Shown here in pieces: positions 45,301 to 55,005 of a stretch of DNA of 64,000 nucleotides. Position numbers and translations under genes: made by a program. The stretch is from Lonsdalea britannica (GTDB lineage: Bacteria; Pseudomonadota; Gammaproteobacteria; Enterobacterales; Enterobacteriaceae): positions 35,563 through 99,562 of the forward strand of contig NZ_LUTN01000015.1 in the NCBI RefSeq assembly GCF_002111595.1. The letters run 5' to 3'. Position 1 is the first letter of the stretch. The number at the start of each line of letters is the position of its first letter. The notes beneath the pieces were generated by a model that did not search any database, had not been told where the DNA came from, and saw only the letters and a list, made by a program, of their open reading frames with translations.

Positions 45301-46024
45301 GACCCAGCATCAGGCGGCCAGACCGGCATCGCTACCGGAAGACCTGGTCTATGCCGACGTGCTGCAAATGCTCGTCGAGATCGGCAACCTGCTGAAAAAC
45401 GGCGCGCAGCAACAGGGCGAGATCCGTCAACAGCTGCAAAGCGACCAGCAGTTGCAGGACAAACAGCGCACCTTGCTGGAAGAGGTTGCGCGGCGCAGAC
45501 AGCAGTGCGAAGACTGGGCGCAGCTGAATCAGCTGATCGGATCTCAAAAAGGGGACAAATTCAGACGATTTGCACAGGGGCTGACGCTGGATCATCTGGT
45601 GTATTTGGCCAACCGCCAGCTGTCGCGCTTGCACGGACGCTACCTGCTTCAGCGTAAAGCCTCCGATACGCTGGAACTGCAGGTGGTCGACACCTGGCAG
45701 GCGGACGCCACGCGAGATACCCGCACGCTCTCCGGCGGCGAAAGTTTCCTGGTCAGCCTGTCGCTGGCGCTGGCGCTTTCCGATCTGGTGAGCAACAAGA
45801 CCCGCATCGACTCGCTGTTCCTCGACGAAGGCTTCGGGTCGCTGGATGGAGACACGCTGGACTCCGCGCTGGACGTGCTCGACAACCTCAACGCGACGGG
45901 GAAATCCATCGGCGTCATCAGCCATGTCGAAGCAATGAAAGAACGTATTCAGGTGCAAATCCGCGTGAAAAAACGCAATGGGCTGGGAATCAGTCAGTTG
46001 GACAGTCAGTACGCGGTCAAATAA
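42341..46024 (+). CDS. sbcC: Exonuclease subunit SbcC (Rad50 type)
   Basis: SMC-like ATPase partner of SbcD, 1,227 residues, longer than E. coli SbcC (1,048). Walker [10 protein letters not shown] is near residue 37, the zinc hook CPLC (Cys600, Cys603) at the coiled-coil apex, the ABC signature [11 protein letters not shown] near 1,130 and Walker [12 protein letters not shown] near 1,165. The two coiled-coil arms are extremely Gln-rich and use CAG codons heavily. The extra length sits in the coiled coil. It works with SbcD; overlap with sbcD shows coupling. Confidence 0.97.
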   Translation: MKILSLRLKNLNSLQGEWKIDFTREPFISNGLFAITGPTGAGKTTLLDAICLALYHQTPRLKVTPSNNELMTRHTAECLAEVEFEVKGTAYRAFWSQRRARNAPDGNLQAPKVELAYCADGKIITDKVNDKLSTIAQITGLDFDRFTKSMMLSQGQFAAFLNADANARAELLEELTGTDIYGRISERVFEQHKAAQSALEQLQAQAGGIECLSSERRAELEQQLSELQQQERDNARHRDDITAHQRWFETLQEHQRALASSQEKQRSLQLDRVQAKPQLERLDASIPAEKLRPIYSERQRYVQEKTHLANLLAKLDLQMTQQQSTLAQLQTQKENAATRQQQHVEERQRQETLIGEQVLPLDQRIATLREQRDQQQKSQDQQKQLQKDLIENQSKLRQEREHVQTRLAQIAEFRQQYSVYQYWGSHIPLWEAQFPQLQALRQELKSQHTKTAEQQVRADYFQQQRATLTEKEQAQRTTTEGARQNYEQLQQRIQEREASLSTDALRQQLSDLAAQRQDRQQFATRATVLQRLLSQHTLLESQLLDDHHRIQQLEREQEQQRREHQQRVGHLDDLDKRHELEQRIANLESERKQLQPGKECPLCGSTHHPAIERYQSLRPSETQLRLHTLRQEVDALQAKVVQTTTQLHLLQQQRQQQHLRLNQVNDEIAVLRRECQNVSERLHIDFDLNQPEALTRWQEQCDEQEKALQSQLAEREHIRRQIQDSKDLLTSAQQSLQQTEQQLALNAQQQETLTQSREELQQAQEKTEKERVRLHDALSHKLAEFHLVAPADAQQEEWLNLRRREWQRWQENEHEQHVCEPKLSALSADTEHTQQRLKETEASLAALQQQLKATLQSLETAQQTRWNLLGNQSVKDVQAQLRQQAQDDERDLRLAQEKWQSAQSQLSRMSGEKQSLEQQLQRTENTLTEAASRFTDALQASPFNDENDFVRALLSEEAREQLTALKERFNQRQQQADALHAQAEEKLTQHQAARPASLPEDLVYADVLQMLVEIGNLLKNGAQQQGEIRQQLQSDQQLQDKQRTLLEEVARRRQQCEDWAQLNQLIGSQKGDKFRRFAQGLTLDHLVYLANRQLSRLHGRYLLQRKASDTLELQVVDTWQADATRDTRTLSGGESFLVSLSLALALSDLVSNKTRIDSLFLDEGFGSLDGDTLDSALDVLDNLNATGKSIGVISHVEAMKERIQVQIRVKKRNGLGISQLDSQYAVK

Positions 46025-46050
46025 TCCCTGCATCACTCCCACACCCACCC

Positions 46051-46093
46051 GGCGGGCGACGACAACCTCGTTTTTATCTTAACGTCGCCCGCC
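46051..46093. repeat. Inverted repeat between sbcC and rdgC
   Basis: Perfect 11-bp arms GGCGGGCGACG (46051-46061) and CGTCGCCCGCC (46083-46093) with a 21-base loop that contains TTTTT. It may be the sbcC transcript end or a structure in the rdgC leader; no T run follows the 3' arm. Confidence 0.55.
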
Positions 46094-46166
46094 TCAGTCG
46101 TTATCATGCGCGCTGACATTAATCCTGCGCGCGTCTTCTTTTTGCGCATCAGCCTGGAATAACAGA

Positions 46167-47078
46167 ATGCTGTGGTTTAAAAATTTAATGATTTATCGCC
46201 TCAGCCGCGACGTCCGTTTGTCCGCGGATGAGATGGAAAAGCAGCTGGCCTCATTCTCCTTCACGCCGTGCGGCAGTCAGGATATGACCAAAAGCGGTTG
46301 GGTGACGCCGATGGGTTCCCACAGCGATGCCTTGACGCATGAAGTTAACGGCCAAATTCTGATCTGCGCCCGCAAAGAGGAAAAGATCCTGCCGTCGCCG
46401 GTCATCAAGCAAGCGCTGGAAGCCAAAATCGATAAGCTGGAAAACGAACAGCATCGCAAACTGAAAAAAACTGAGAAAGACGCCCTCAAGGATGAAGTGC
46501 TGCACAGCTTACTGCCGCGCGCATTCAGCCGCTTCAGCCAGGTTTGGCTGTGGATTGATACGGTCAACGGCCTGATTATGGTCGATGCCGCCAGCGCCAA
46601 AAAAGCGGAAGATACGCTGGCGCTGCTGCGCAAAACGCTCGGTTCTCTGCCCGTGGTGCCGTTGACGATGGAAAGCCCTATCGAGCTGACGATGACCGAA
46701 TGGGTCCGCTCCGGCACAACGCCGCAGGGCTTTGCGTTGCAGGACGAAGCCGAGTTGAAGGCTATTCTGGAAGACGGCGGCGTGATTCGCTGTAAGAAGC
46801 AAGACTTGGTCAGCGACGAAATTGCCGCGCATATCGAAGCGCAAAAGCTGGTGACCAAGCTGGCTTTGGATTGGCAGGAACGCGTTCAGTTGATGCTGTG
46901 CGACGATGGGTCGCTGAAACGCCTGAAATTCTCCGACGAGCTGCGGGAACAGAATGACGATATCGACCGTGAAGATTTCGCGCAGAAATTCGATGCGGAT
47001 TTCATTCTGATGACCGCTGAACTGGCGGCGCTCATCGCTAACCTGATCGAAGCGCTGGGCGGAGAAGCTCCGCGTTAA
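46167..47078 (+). CDS. rdgC: Recombination-associated protein RdgC
   Basis: Nucleoid-associated ring-shaped dimer that binds DNA without sequence preference and restrains RecA. 303 residues, the E. coli length. It begins [16 protein letters not shown] and has [36 protein letters not shown] and LSDE-like [15 protein letters not shown]. coli has araJ and mak between sbcC and rdgC; here they are absent. Confidence 0.97.
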   Translation: MLWFKNLMIYRLSRDVRLSADEMEKQLASFSFTPCGSQDMTKSGWVTPMGSHSDALTHEVNGQILICARKEEKILPSPVIKQALEAKIDKLENEQHRKLKKTEKDALKDEVLHSLLPRAFSRFSQVWLWIDTVNGLIMVDAASAKKAEDTLALLRKTLGSLPVVPLTMESPIELTMTEWVRSGTTPQGFALQDEAELKAILEDGGVIRCKKQDLVSDEIAAHIEAQKLVTKLALDWQERVQLMLCDDGSLKRLKFSDELREQNDDIDREDFAQKFDADFILMTAELAALIANLIEALGGEAPR

Positions 47079-47102
47079 TGCCCTCCGCTTCTTCGTCAAC
47101 AC

Positions 47103-47124
47103 TCCCCCGCCGAAAGGCGGGGGA
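47103..47124. terminator. Hairpin between convergent rdgC and chemoreceptor gene
   Basis: Nine-bp stem TCCCCCGCC/GGCGGGGGA with a GAAA tetraloop, 24 bases after rdgC and eight before the chemoreceptor stop. There is no T run, so termination strength is uncertain. Confidence 0.6.
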
Positions 47125-47131
47125 ATGACGA

Positions 47132-48921
47132 TTACAGTTTGAAGTGTCCGACCGCCGAATTCAGCTCCTCGGTTTGCGATTGCAGCGAAGCAAACGCGGC
47201 GGCAGATTCCTGAACCAACGCCGCATTCTGCTGCACCATCGAGTCCAGCTGCGCCATCGCCTTGTTGATCTCCTGAATCCCGCGCATCTGCTCTTCCGAT
47301 GCATGGGTGATCTCTGACATTACCGTGGTCACCGTCGACACGCCGCCAACGATTTCATTCATGGTGCTGCTGGCCTGGCGCACCTGTTTCGAACCTGCGC
47401 CTACGCTGCGTACCGTCGATTCGATCAGCTCCTTGATCTCTTTTGCCGCCTGGGCGCTACGCTGAGCAAGCGCTCGCACCTCTCCTGCAACAACCGCAAA
47501 TCCTCGCCCCTGCTCACCGGCTCGCGCGGCCTCGACCGCGGCGTTGAGCGCCAGAATGTTGGTCTGGAACGCAATGCCGTCGATCACGCCGATGATGTCG
47601 CCGATTTTACCGGAGGCCACCACGATATCATCCATGGTCACAATCACGTCCGAGACCACTTTGCCGCCGCTGCGGGCGTCTTTCGCCAGTATCAGTGAGC
47701 GCTCATTCACATGCTGCGCCGATCCCGCCGACTGAGTGACCGTCGCCGAAATCTGTTCCAGCGCCGACGCCGTTTGCTGCAGGCTCGCCGCAGACGCCTC
47801 GGTTCGAGAGGACAAGTCGTTATTGCCCGCAGAGATTTCGTTGGCCGCCATCTGTAGCGAGGCGCTCACGTCGCGAATTTGCAGCATAATCATGCTGAGT
47901 TTGTCGACGAACGTGTTGAACGAGCGGGCGATTTGCGCCACTTCGTCATGACCGTCATCCGGCAAGCGACGGGTCAGGTCATTCGTCCCATTGCTGATGT
48001 CGTCCATAGCATCACGCACCTGCAACAGACGTCTCAGAGACGAATTCACCATCAGGCCCACGATCAACGATCCCAGCAGCGCAATGACCACCAGCGTAAT
48101 CACCGATGTCAGGAGCAGCGAGTGCATCCCCGCCGTGGCCTGCGCCTTATCCAACGCCACCAGCACATACCAGTCCGTCCCCGCGACAGGCTTAGCCAAC
48201 ACCAGCTTGCTGACGCCGGAGAGGGTGACCTCGACAGGGGTTTTGGCGGACAACACGCGATCCAAGGCAATATCCGGCGCGATATCCTTCAGCGGCTTCA
48301 TCGTCAGCTCGGGGTTGGGGTGAGCGATGATGGTGCCGTCGGCCTGAATGAGCAGACCGTAACTCTCGGTCGTAGGATGAATGGCGTTGACGTTGGCAAT
48401 GACGTTCTTCATCGCCATATCGCTGCCTACCACGCCTTTGAGGGTGCCGTTATCAACCACTGGCGCCACAAACGAGACCACGATGGTATTCGTGACCATG
48501 TCCACGTAGGGAGCGGTCACCAGCGGTTTTCCTGCCTTGACCGCCTGCTGATACCACGGCCTCACCGTCGGGTTATAGTCTGCAGGGATACCGCCTGTCT
48601 CGACGAACTTCGCCGTTCCGTTGGCGTAGCCATGTACACGTTGATGAAGTCGCCCGAATGGGTAATCTGTCGGAAAATCGGCACGGGATCGTCGCTACCC
48701 GCGGCGACGTCGTACAACGAAGCCATCATCTGTTTTTTAGATTCCACCCAGTCGCCGATAGCCAAACTATGGCTTTCCGTGACGGCGGACAGCATATTAT
48801 TAATAGATTTGTCGTTATATTTCCCTGCTACCTGGTAATTCAGGAAGGTATTAATCATCAGAGAAAATACGATAATTGCGGTACATACAGCCAAAATACG
48901 AGCGCGTGTAGTCTTGAGCAT
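47132..48921 (-). CDS. Methyl-accepting chemotaxis protein with dCache sensor (frame interrupted)
   Basis: Inner-membrane chemoreceptor. Order: helix 1 (about 10-30), periplasmic dCache-type ligand domain ([33 protein letters not shown]), helix 2, HAMP, and a signalling domain with the hairpin tip [25 protein letters not shown] split over [20 protein letters not shown] frameshift near 48630 (ATG-GCTAC, one G missing; restored [19 protein letters not shown]) divides the N-terminal part. The repaired length is about 596 residues. The ATG at 48921 was preferred over a TTG three codons earlier. There is no NWETF-type tail (it ends VGHFKL), so it probably relies on other receptors for CheR/CheB access. 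The ligand is unknown. Confidence 0.9.
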
Positions 48922-49532
48922 AATAGTCAACCATTCGTAATAAGGATTTGAATATCCAATATAATTTCCTCAATCAAATGCAGAGGCTTTCTTTTCTTTA
49001 TAGACTCGGCCAGCGTTTTGCGTCCCCCTCCTGTTTAGCACCCTTCTCTCCCGCGCCGCTGCGGGGCCTCTCAGCAAAATACAACGGGAGGCAATTTATT
49101 CACAGCGTTATGTCCTTTTTTTAATATAAGAAAATAGCATCAGAAATCAGGAATGGCGTAGCTGCGCGATCCATCAATAAAAATAGAACACCTTGTGCCA
49201 TAGGCAATTTTTATATTTCAAATAAGCACATAAAGTTTTTATTTATCCTGCCGATAATGCGCCGCTTAAAAATAGACAATCACAGATTTATATATGATGC
49301 ATAAATAAATTTACGACGTCCGTTAATGAATTTAATTATACGAAGAATAACGCATCAGCGCGTGAATAGACGGAATGTCATTCCCTCAATAACAACGTGT
49401 AGAGAAAAAGAAATACCTCCTGGCGGCAGGAGAAGAGAAGCAACAACAGGGGAAATACCGTACGGCCTGATACCTCAACCGCGGGACAGCGAGCACCTTT
49501 TCTGACGGTGCCCGCCTTTCAGACGATGTAAA
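48922..49532. other. Long AT-rich intergenic region with an orphan sigma-28-type promoter
   Basis: 611 bases without a supportable protein gene, between the chemoreceptor and ppnP, both on the minus strand. It contains a perfect flagellar-type promoter reading rightward (see 49231-49257) and two short hairpins, CTCCTG/CAGGAG at 49417-49432 and GCACC/GGTGC near 49493-49512. A GTG-started 47-codon frame from about 49372 has no ribosome site. Confidence 0.6.
49231..49257 (+). promoter_or_regulatory. Consensus sigma-28 (FliA) promoter, no gene downstream
   Basis: TAAAGTTT, then 11 bases, then GCCGATAA: a full match to the FliA consensus TAAAGTTT-N11-GCCGATAA. It points rightward into DNA where the next genes (ppnP, aroL) are on the opposite strand, so its transcript would be non-coding or antisense. 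Confidence 0.7.
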
Positions 49533-49817
49533 TTAGAGATATTTGCACAGATAAGCCGTAGGTTCGGCAACCTGCAGATTAAACTCGCTCTTCCCCGGGA
49601 CGGAGAACGTTTCTCCTGCGGAGAACAGCTGCCACTCCACCGTCCCCGGCAGAAGCACGTTCAACGCGCCGCTGATGACCGTCATTTCTTCGGCCTGACC
49701 TGTCCCGAAGGTGTACTCGCCTTCCGCCATAACCCCTACGCTCGCGCGGCTATCGGCGCTGTTATCAAAGCCGATCGATTTTACTTTTCCTGAGAAATAC
49801 TCGTTCACCTGCAGCAT
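49533..49817 (-). CDS. ppnP: Pyrimidine/purine nucleoside phosphorylase
   Basis: 94-residue cupin-fold nucleoside phosphorylase (formerly YaiE), acting on several nucleosides. [53 protein letters not shown] and the ending [14 protein letters not shown] match the family through its whole length. It lies 85 bases after aroL, near rdgC as in E. coli. Confidence 0.96.
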   Translation of the reverse strand: MLQVNEYFSGKVKSIGFDNSADSRASVGVMAEGEYTFGTGQAEEMTVISGALNVLLPGTVEWQLFSAGETFSVPGKSEFNLQVAEPTAYLCKYL

Positions 49818-49902
49818 ACAAACATCCTCTTATCGAACAGTCATCATGTTATAAAAAATCATAGGGAAAAAGACCGTACCGGCTGTCGCCCGCGATGCGG
49901 AT

Positions 49903-50424
49903 TCAAGCCGCCGCCAGTCTGAGCGCCTGCAATACGTCCGCCACGATGGACTCGGGCGTCTGTGTCGCATCAATGACGTGGTGCGCGACAGACTGATAGA
50001 ACGCCTCGCGTTCAGCCAGTACCGCCGCCATTTCCGCCGCAATCGGGCGTCCCGTGAGCGTGGGCCGTTGCTCGGCCTGAGGATCGGCAACCAACCGTTG
50101 GGCCAGTAACCCTGCCGGCGCATGCAGGTAGATGACTCTTCCCTGCTCTTGCATAAAGCGGCGATTTTCGTCCAGCAGGACGATGCCGCCGCCGGTGGCA
50201 ATGACGCTCTCAGGCTGCGTTACCGCCTGAAGCGCCGCGCTCTCGCGACGACGAAAACCGGGCCAGCCTTCCTGTGCGACAACATCAGCCACCGTCAGCT
50301 GGCTGGTTTCCTGCATGAAAATATCGGTATCAACGAACTGATAGCCGAGCGCGCGCGCCAGTTCCCCGCCCACGGTAGTCTTGCCACACCCTCTGGCGCC
50401 AACCATAAAAATCGGTCGTGTCAT
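49903..50424 (-). CDS. aroL: Shikimate kinase 2
   Basis: Phosphorylates shikimate in aromatic amino-acid biosynthesis. 173 residues. The P-loop is GARGCGKTT near residues 8-16, with the shikimate-binding [24 protein letters not shown] and the lid RPTLTGRP. It resembles AroL rather than AroK by its N-terminus and by position next to ppnP (yaiE). I saw no TyrR box in the first 150 bases upstream. Confidence 0.95.
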   Translation of the reverse strand: MTRPIFMVGARGCGKTTVGGELARALGYQFVDTDIFMQETSQLTVADVVAQEGWPGFRRRESAALQAVTQPESVIATGGGIVLLDENRRFMQEQGRVIYLHAPAGLLAQRLVADPQAEQRPTLTGRPIAAEMAAVLAEREAFYQSVAHHVIDATQTPESIVADVLQALRLAAA

Positions 50425-50743
50425 GTAACGACGAGTCCTTAATTAATCATAGAACCTATCCCACAAGGCGTTATTGCCGCCGCCCATTTGGACGCCACCA
50501 GCGCAGTGAAACCGGCGCGCACACGAGAGTGCGAAAAGGTTTCAAGCACGGCCAGGCCCGAATGACCGCTGACATCGCCCGCAGAGAATAGGCTCTGAGT
50601 CGACGGCCATCACATCAGCCGTCTTCGGTCATACCAAGAGTTGAATCATACAAGCAAAGCGAGGGAATAAGAATATCGAACCGCCGCAACGCGGCGATGA
50701 CACGGGCGTCAACGCAAGAAAGTGGCGAGGGGAAAGCGGCTTG
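50425..50743. other. Intergenic region between yojI and aroL
   Basis: About 320 bases. I see no gene and no strong terminator or operator here; only short GC-rich inverted repeats such as CCGC/GCGG near 50681. Confidence 0.35.
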
Positions 50744-52402
50744 TCAGCCCGCCTCGCCCTCTTCGGGACGGTTGATCCTCGCGACGGCATCGCGGCTGGC
50801 GTCGGCGCGAGCTTGCCCGGTCAGCTCAACCAGTAGACCGGCGCGCATCTCCAGTAAACGATCCGCCTGACCAAAGTAATAATCGTCATGGCTGATCGCG
50901 ATGACCGTTTTGCCTTCGGCCATCAGGTACGGTAACAGCACCTGATAAAACACGCGTCGGAACTGGGGATCCTGATCGGCGGCCCATTCATCCAACAGCA
51001 GGATTTCTCGCTGCTCCGCCAGCGCCAGTAGCAACGCGACCCGCTTACGCTGCCCCTGAGACAACGACAGATTTTCGATTTGGGTCCCGTTCAGCTTCAG
51101 TTTGTGCTGCATATTGAGACGCTCTACCCAGCGTTCGATCAGCCTCGCGGGCGGCGCTTCGCCTTGCGGTCCCATCAGGCGGTCAAACAGGTGACAATCG
51201 GTAAAGACGGCGGAGAACAGCGCCTGATAATTCGGCAGCGATACCCGATTGCCATCCAATAGAATCTGTCCACTGACCGGCGTGTAAAGCCCGGTCAGCA
51301 GCATCGCCAGCGTGGACTTGCCGCTGCCGTTGCCGCCGATGATAAACACCTGCTCGCCACGTTGAATACGCACGTTGATCGGACCAATATCAAAGCCGGA
51401 TTGCCCATAGCGGAAGCAGACGTCGCGTAGTTCGATACATTGCCAGTGCGACGGGGCCGCGAACGCCGGAAACCCTTCTTGATAAGGATTTAGCTTGAGT
51501 CGACGCAGTTTATCAAACGCCACCTGTGCGCTGAGCAGCGTCGGCAACGCGCCGACCGCCTGCAACAGCGGCGTGCGCAGGAATAGCAGCGTCAGCGAAT
51601 AGGTCGCGGCCACCGTGTTGTCCGCCCAGCCCAGACCATTCGCCATAAAAAACGCCGCGCCAATCGTGCCCAGCATCATAATATTCGACCAGTTGATGGC
51701 GCTGAGATGATAGGAGTCAGCCCGCACAATATGGTGCTGATATTCGTTGGCATGCTGCTGATAATCCTCTTCGTACAGCCGCTGAGCGCGGTCCCGATTC
51801 AGTCCCAGCTCCTTGCACCCCGAAATGACCCGCTCATAGTCTTCATGCAGGCTATCCTCCATTTCCCTCACGCGGTTGAAATGGCGGTAAACGCGCGAGA
51901 CCAGCCAATATCCGCCCCAAATCGTGATCGTCACCCACAGCGTAGTGAACAACATCATCCGCGGTGACAGCCACGCCAGATAACCGGCTGCGCCGACGGT
52001 CAGGACGACGCCTTGCACCAGCTCCGGCAGTCGAACAAAAGCAATAGTGATACTGCGGATATCGTTAGAGAGGCTGGCGAGCAACTGAGCATGGCCAATG
52101 CGGGTAATGCGTTCCACGCCCGTATCCAGAATACGTTTGATGAGCTGTCCGCGCATGCGGCTCACAAAGTGGTGCCCTAACAGCGTCAACGCCAGCTGGG
52201 CCCCCAACGTGACCAACATCAGAAACAGAAGTAAGCCCAGAAACTGCGGCAGCACCCAGAGGTCTGAATGCGTGGTGGCAATGAGCCGCTGATTGATGAA
52301 CGCGATCAGGCCGATTCCCAGCGCCGCGCTGGCCAGACTCAGCAGAATGACGGCGAAAAAAGGCCAGCGATATTGCCGGTAAACAAGGTGAATCAGCTCC
52401 AT
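50744..52402 (-). CDS. yojI: ABC transporter permease/ATPase YojI (microcin J25 exporter family)
   Basis: Half-size exporter with six N-terminal helices (about 1-320) and a C-terminal ATPase, 552 residues from the ATG at 52402; another ATG four codons earlier is possible. Walker [10 protein letters not shown], the linker [19 protein letters not shown], Walker [14 protein letters not shown] and switch His in IAISHDD are intact. It reads close to E. coli YojI ([39 protein letters not shown]), which exports microcin J25 with TolC. In E. coli yojI is near ompC, so this position is a rearrangement or gain. The substrate here is unknown. Confidence 0.9.
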   Translation of the reverse strand: MELIHLVYRQYRWPFFAVILLSLASAALGIGLIAFINQRLIATTHSDLWVLPQFLGLLLFLMLVTLGAQLALTLLGHHFVSRMRGQLIKRILDTGVERITRIGHAQLLASLSNDIRSITIAFVRLPELVQGVVLTVGAAGYLAWLSPRMMLFTTLWVTITIWGGYWLVSRVYRHFNRVREMEDSLHEDYERVISGCKELGLNRDRAQRLYEEDYQQHANEYQHHIVRADSYHLSAINWSNIMMLGTIGAAFFMANGLGWADNTVAATYSLTLLFLRTPLLQAVGALPTLLSAQVAFDKLRRLKLNPYQEGFPAFAAPSHWQCIELRDVCFRYGQSGFDIGPINVRIQRGEQVFIIGGNGSGKSTLAMLLTGLYTPVSGQILLDGNRVSLPNYQALFSAVFTDCHLFDRLMGPQGEAPPARLIERWVERLNMQHKLKLNGTQIENLSLSQGQRKRVALLLALAEQREILLLDEWAADQDPQFRRVFYQVLLPYLMAEGKTVIAISHDDYYFGQADRLLEMRAGLLVELTGQARADASRDAVARINRPEEGEAG

Positions 52403-52529
52403 GGGATCCCGCATGATGAGAAGTTGGATGCAGCCAGTGTAGTTAGCGGCAAAACGATATCAATCAGTTATTAAAGGCGGCTGCGATTAGCACCGCCTTT
52501 TTCACCAACCGGCTCACGGATCCTGGGAC

Positions 52530-53638
52530 TTAATCCGGGATCAGCCAGGCGGCTTTTGCGATGTCGACGACGTGCCTGAGCTTGGCCCACTGCTCCGTTT
52601 CGCTCAACACGTCATCCCCATTTTGTGAAGCGAAACCGCAGGTCGGACTCAGCGCCAGCCTGCGCAGCGGCATATACAGGGATGCCGTGTTGATAGCCAT
52701 CATGACCAGCGACGGGTCTTCCAACTCGGCCTGCCGACTGTTTACAATCCCAAGCACGACCCTCTGATGGGTAACGTGACGAAGCAACTCCAGTTCCGCC
52801 GGGCGGTGGTCGTCATATTCCACCATCAGGCAATCCACCTGCGCGTGCGCCATCGCATAAGCAATGGCATTGAGGCCATCGCCATAGCGCCACTGACCGG
52901 AAAACTCGCCCCGGCACAGATGCAGACTAATAGACATGTCTTCCGGTTTGTCCACTAACGCCTGATTCAGCGTACGAATGCACAGATCCAGCAGATACTG
53001 CGGGTCGTTCCCCATCCCCTGCTCATGCGCAATGACGGCGTGGTCGGAGAGATAAGCCACATCATGTCGTCCAGCTGCAAATAGCGGCAGCCCGCCTCAT
53101 AAAATGCCCGTATCGCCTGTCGATAGGCGTGGGACAACGCGCTAGCGTAGGCCTCAATCGACGGATAACAGCCGTTATCACGCAGAGAGGGATGCAGCAG
53201 CATGGTCGGGCTCGGTAGCGTCTGCTTGGCCAGCAGTTCGGATTCGCCACCAATGGCCTGATGCAGAAAGCGAAAATGCGCCAGGAACGGGTGAGAGGCT
53301 TCAAATTCAATCTCTCCCACGATCTCAATGCCGATCTCGCCCTTCTTTCGCCCGCCGGACGGTTCGGGGAGTCGTTGGATTCCCGAAAGATGTTCGAAGA
53401 AATCGGTCTGCCAGCAAGCGCGCCTCAGTTCACCGTCAGTCAGAACACGCAACCCGCAGGCTTTCTGCTGATCTATCGCATGCTGTATTTCTGTGTTTTC
53501 GATGTAGGTCAGTGCGTCGCGAGAAAGCCGCCCCAGCTCCCAATCCTGGCGCGCTTGCCGTAGCCGTGACGAGCGAACGAAACTGCCGATGTGTTCGGCA
53601 TGGAAAGGCGGGGGCTGCTTGTGAGTGTTACGACTCAT
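52530..53638 (-). CDS. Second short MetE-like methionine synthase (frame interrupted)
   Basis: Paralogue of the gene at 37517-38623; 369 residues after repair. A single missing G at about 53056 (TGG-CTTAT, restored LQLDDMMWAYLSDHAV) splits it. The zinc site is intact in sequence: SLHLCRGEF and LSPTCGFAS. The N-terminus HAEHIGSFVRSSRLRQARQ and GELRRACWQTDFFEHLSGI show the same domain as the first copy, but the two are clearly diverged. The first copy's MetJ-type double box is not matched here; only one AGACATCG half-box is at 53730. It is probably a methyltransferase acting on homocysteine or a related thiol/selenol. Confidence 0.82.
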
Positions 53639-53851
53639 GAAAACGGATCCTTTTGATTAACTGTCGTGATTTGCGCTTCTCTGCGCTCTGTTTTTCACTT
53701 AACGCCATCACCAGGGTCACATTGTCGGCAGACATCGCCTTTTTCCGGCAAACACTGCCGCTCGACCCTCGGTCGGTGATGAAAAAACATGGCTTAACTT
53801 ATTGAAGTTACTGGCAAGAGTCACTTTAAGTAATTATTTTTTTTGAAACAT

Positions 53852-54109
53852 TTAGATCCGGTTTTTCACCGAGTCCATCACAGGAAGATTCGGTATCGAA
53901 GAGTGAAAATGGGAAAAACGTCGAATACACCGGGGGCGAATAAGGCGGTCAGGCAACTTATTCAGCGCAAGGATACCCGAATAAGCGCGTTGAAGTCGTC
54001 GGACTTCCGGGGGGCAGGCGCCGTTTTTGTTCGTTTTTGTTTTTAAAAGATGAATGGCGCAGAAAGTGTGATGCGGAAGGCTGGCGATAAGGGGGTTCAC
54101 CCGGGCCAT
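53852..54109. repeat. Possible dispersed repeat-type sequence with spurious-looking ORF
   Basis: The minus strand reads MARVNPLIASLPHHTFCAIH and then CPPEVRRLQRAYSGILALNK. Similar strings recur in my memory as short hypothetical proteins scattered through Pectobacterium- and Serratia-type genomes, which points to a dispersed non-coding repeat translated by gene finders. Only one copy is in this window, so repeat status cannot be shown here. The whole open frame extends to 54373 on the minus strand and has no ribosome site. Confidence 0.35.
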
Positions 54110-54111
54110 AA

Positions 54112-54146
54112 CGTAAAAATAGGCGGACCGAAAAGTGCGGTCCGCC
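54112..54146 (-). terminator. Terminator hairpin downstream of the serine-rich protein gene
   Basis: Perfect nine-bp stem GGCGGACCG/CGGTCCGCC with a seven-base loop. On the minus strand it is followed by TATTTTTA. It lies about 230 bases after the stop of the gene at 54376-55005. Confidence 0.7.
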
Positions 54147-54375
54147 GATAACAACAAGGTGCGTAACATGAAGATTTGTCGGTGGCTAACGACATACGAA
54201 ACAGGGCACATCATCAAAACGATAAATGCAGATATTCCGGTCGCTGTTTGATACGCAGTAAAGCGAATCCGGTGCGAAAGTCCATACGTCAGAAACAACG
54301 CCTGATTAACCGGAATGGGCTTTATCCAAAAACGTGCGACACCCGCAGCAAACTCGGAAAACAACGCAAGCATTG

Positions 54376-55005
54376 TTATGAGTTTGTCGAGGAAACCTCA
54401 GAAGAACCTATCATCCCCCAGGCCATCTCTTCCGAGCCAGCCCCCATCATTTGCTGTATCTTTTCGTAAATTTCGGCGGCGGAGAGGCCTTTATATATTC
54501 CTTTGCTGTAAAAGCTGAACATATCGCTGTCCGCACTGCTGCTGTCTTGCCCCATTTTGACGAGTTCCTCGGTGGTGACCGGCTCGCCGGAAAAGGCGTC
54601 GTGCGCCTCCCAACTGCCGTCGGGGTAACTGATCATCGACACCAACGTGCCGCCGTACATGGGGATCCCATTCATCATTTGCAGAGAACGTTCCAGCGAC
54701 TCGGACTGCACCTCTTCTCTGTCGTCCTTCGCCTGCTGGGCTTCGCGAGACTGCAATTGAGTCTCCAACTCCTCCAGCCGCTCGTCGGTCGATTGAGTTG
54801 AATCCGATGCGCTCACGGTGCCCGTGGTGAACGCCTGCGTGGCAACGTCGCTAAAGCTCGCCCCCGACTGGCTATTGTTCAACGGAAAGCCGCTTGTGCT
54901 ATCCGCGGTGGATGAGCCGCTCTTATTCGCCACGCTAATTGATGTCACGAGGGGATAATAGGGCTTTATATTTTGACTGTGTGTCTCAATACCAGATATA
55001 GCCAC
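54376..55005 (-). CDS. Hypothetical serine-rich, cysteine-free protein
   Basis: I do not recognise this family. 209 residues from a GTG start with AAGGAG six bases upstream, so translation is well supported. There is no signal peptide and no membrane helix. Residues 1-75 are Ser/Thr/Asn-rich and probably unstructured (SISVANKSGSSTADSTSG). Residues about 76-110 form an acidic helix or coiled coil (DERLEELETQLQSREAQQAK). A compact C-terminal part follows (GGTLVSMISYPDGSWEAHDA; LSAAEIYEKIQQMMGAG). It has no cysteine and about 18% serine by my count. These traits occur in type III or flagellar-secreted proteins, but no secretion system is in the window. It is flanked by long non-coding DNA and ends at a terminator. 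Confidence 0.75.
   Translation of the reverse strand: MAISGIETHSQNIKPYYPLVTSISVANKSGSSTADSTSGFPLNNSQSGASFSDVATQAFTTGTVSASDSTQSTDERLEELETQLQSREAQQAKDDREEVQSESLERSLQMMNGIPMYGGTLVSMISYPDGSWEAHDAFSGEPVTTEELVKMGQDSSSADSDMFSFYSKGIYKGLSAAEIYEKIQQMMGAGSEEMAWGMIGSSEVSSTNS

Noticed and set aside
43000..45500. CAG-rich stretches as a microsatellite or tandem repeat array
   Set aside because: The units are imperfect and follow the Gln-rich heptads of the SbcC coiled coil, so coding explains them.
48940..49010. Sigma-28 promoter for the dCache chemoreceptor on the minus strand
   Set aside because: TAAAGAAA-N11-GCATTTGA has an acceptable -35 but the -10 matches poorly.
50425..50600. TyrR box before aroL
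   Set aside because: No TGTAAA-N6-TTTACA-like sequence seen in the upstream region.
53852..54373. 173-codon minus-strand frame as a protein gene
   Set aside because: No ribosome site, mixed composition, and it runs through a terminator hairpin; better seen as non-coding or repeat sequence.
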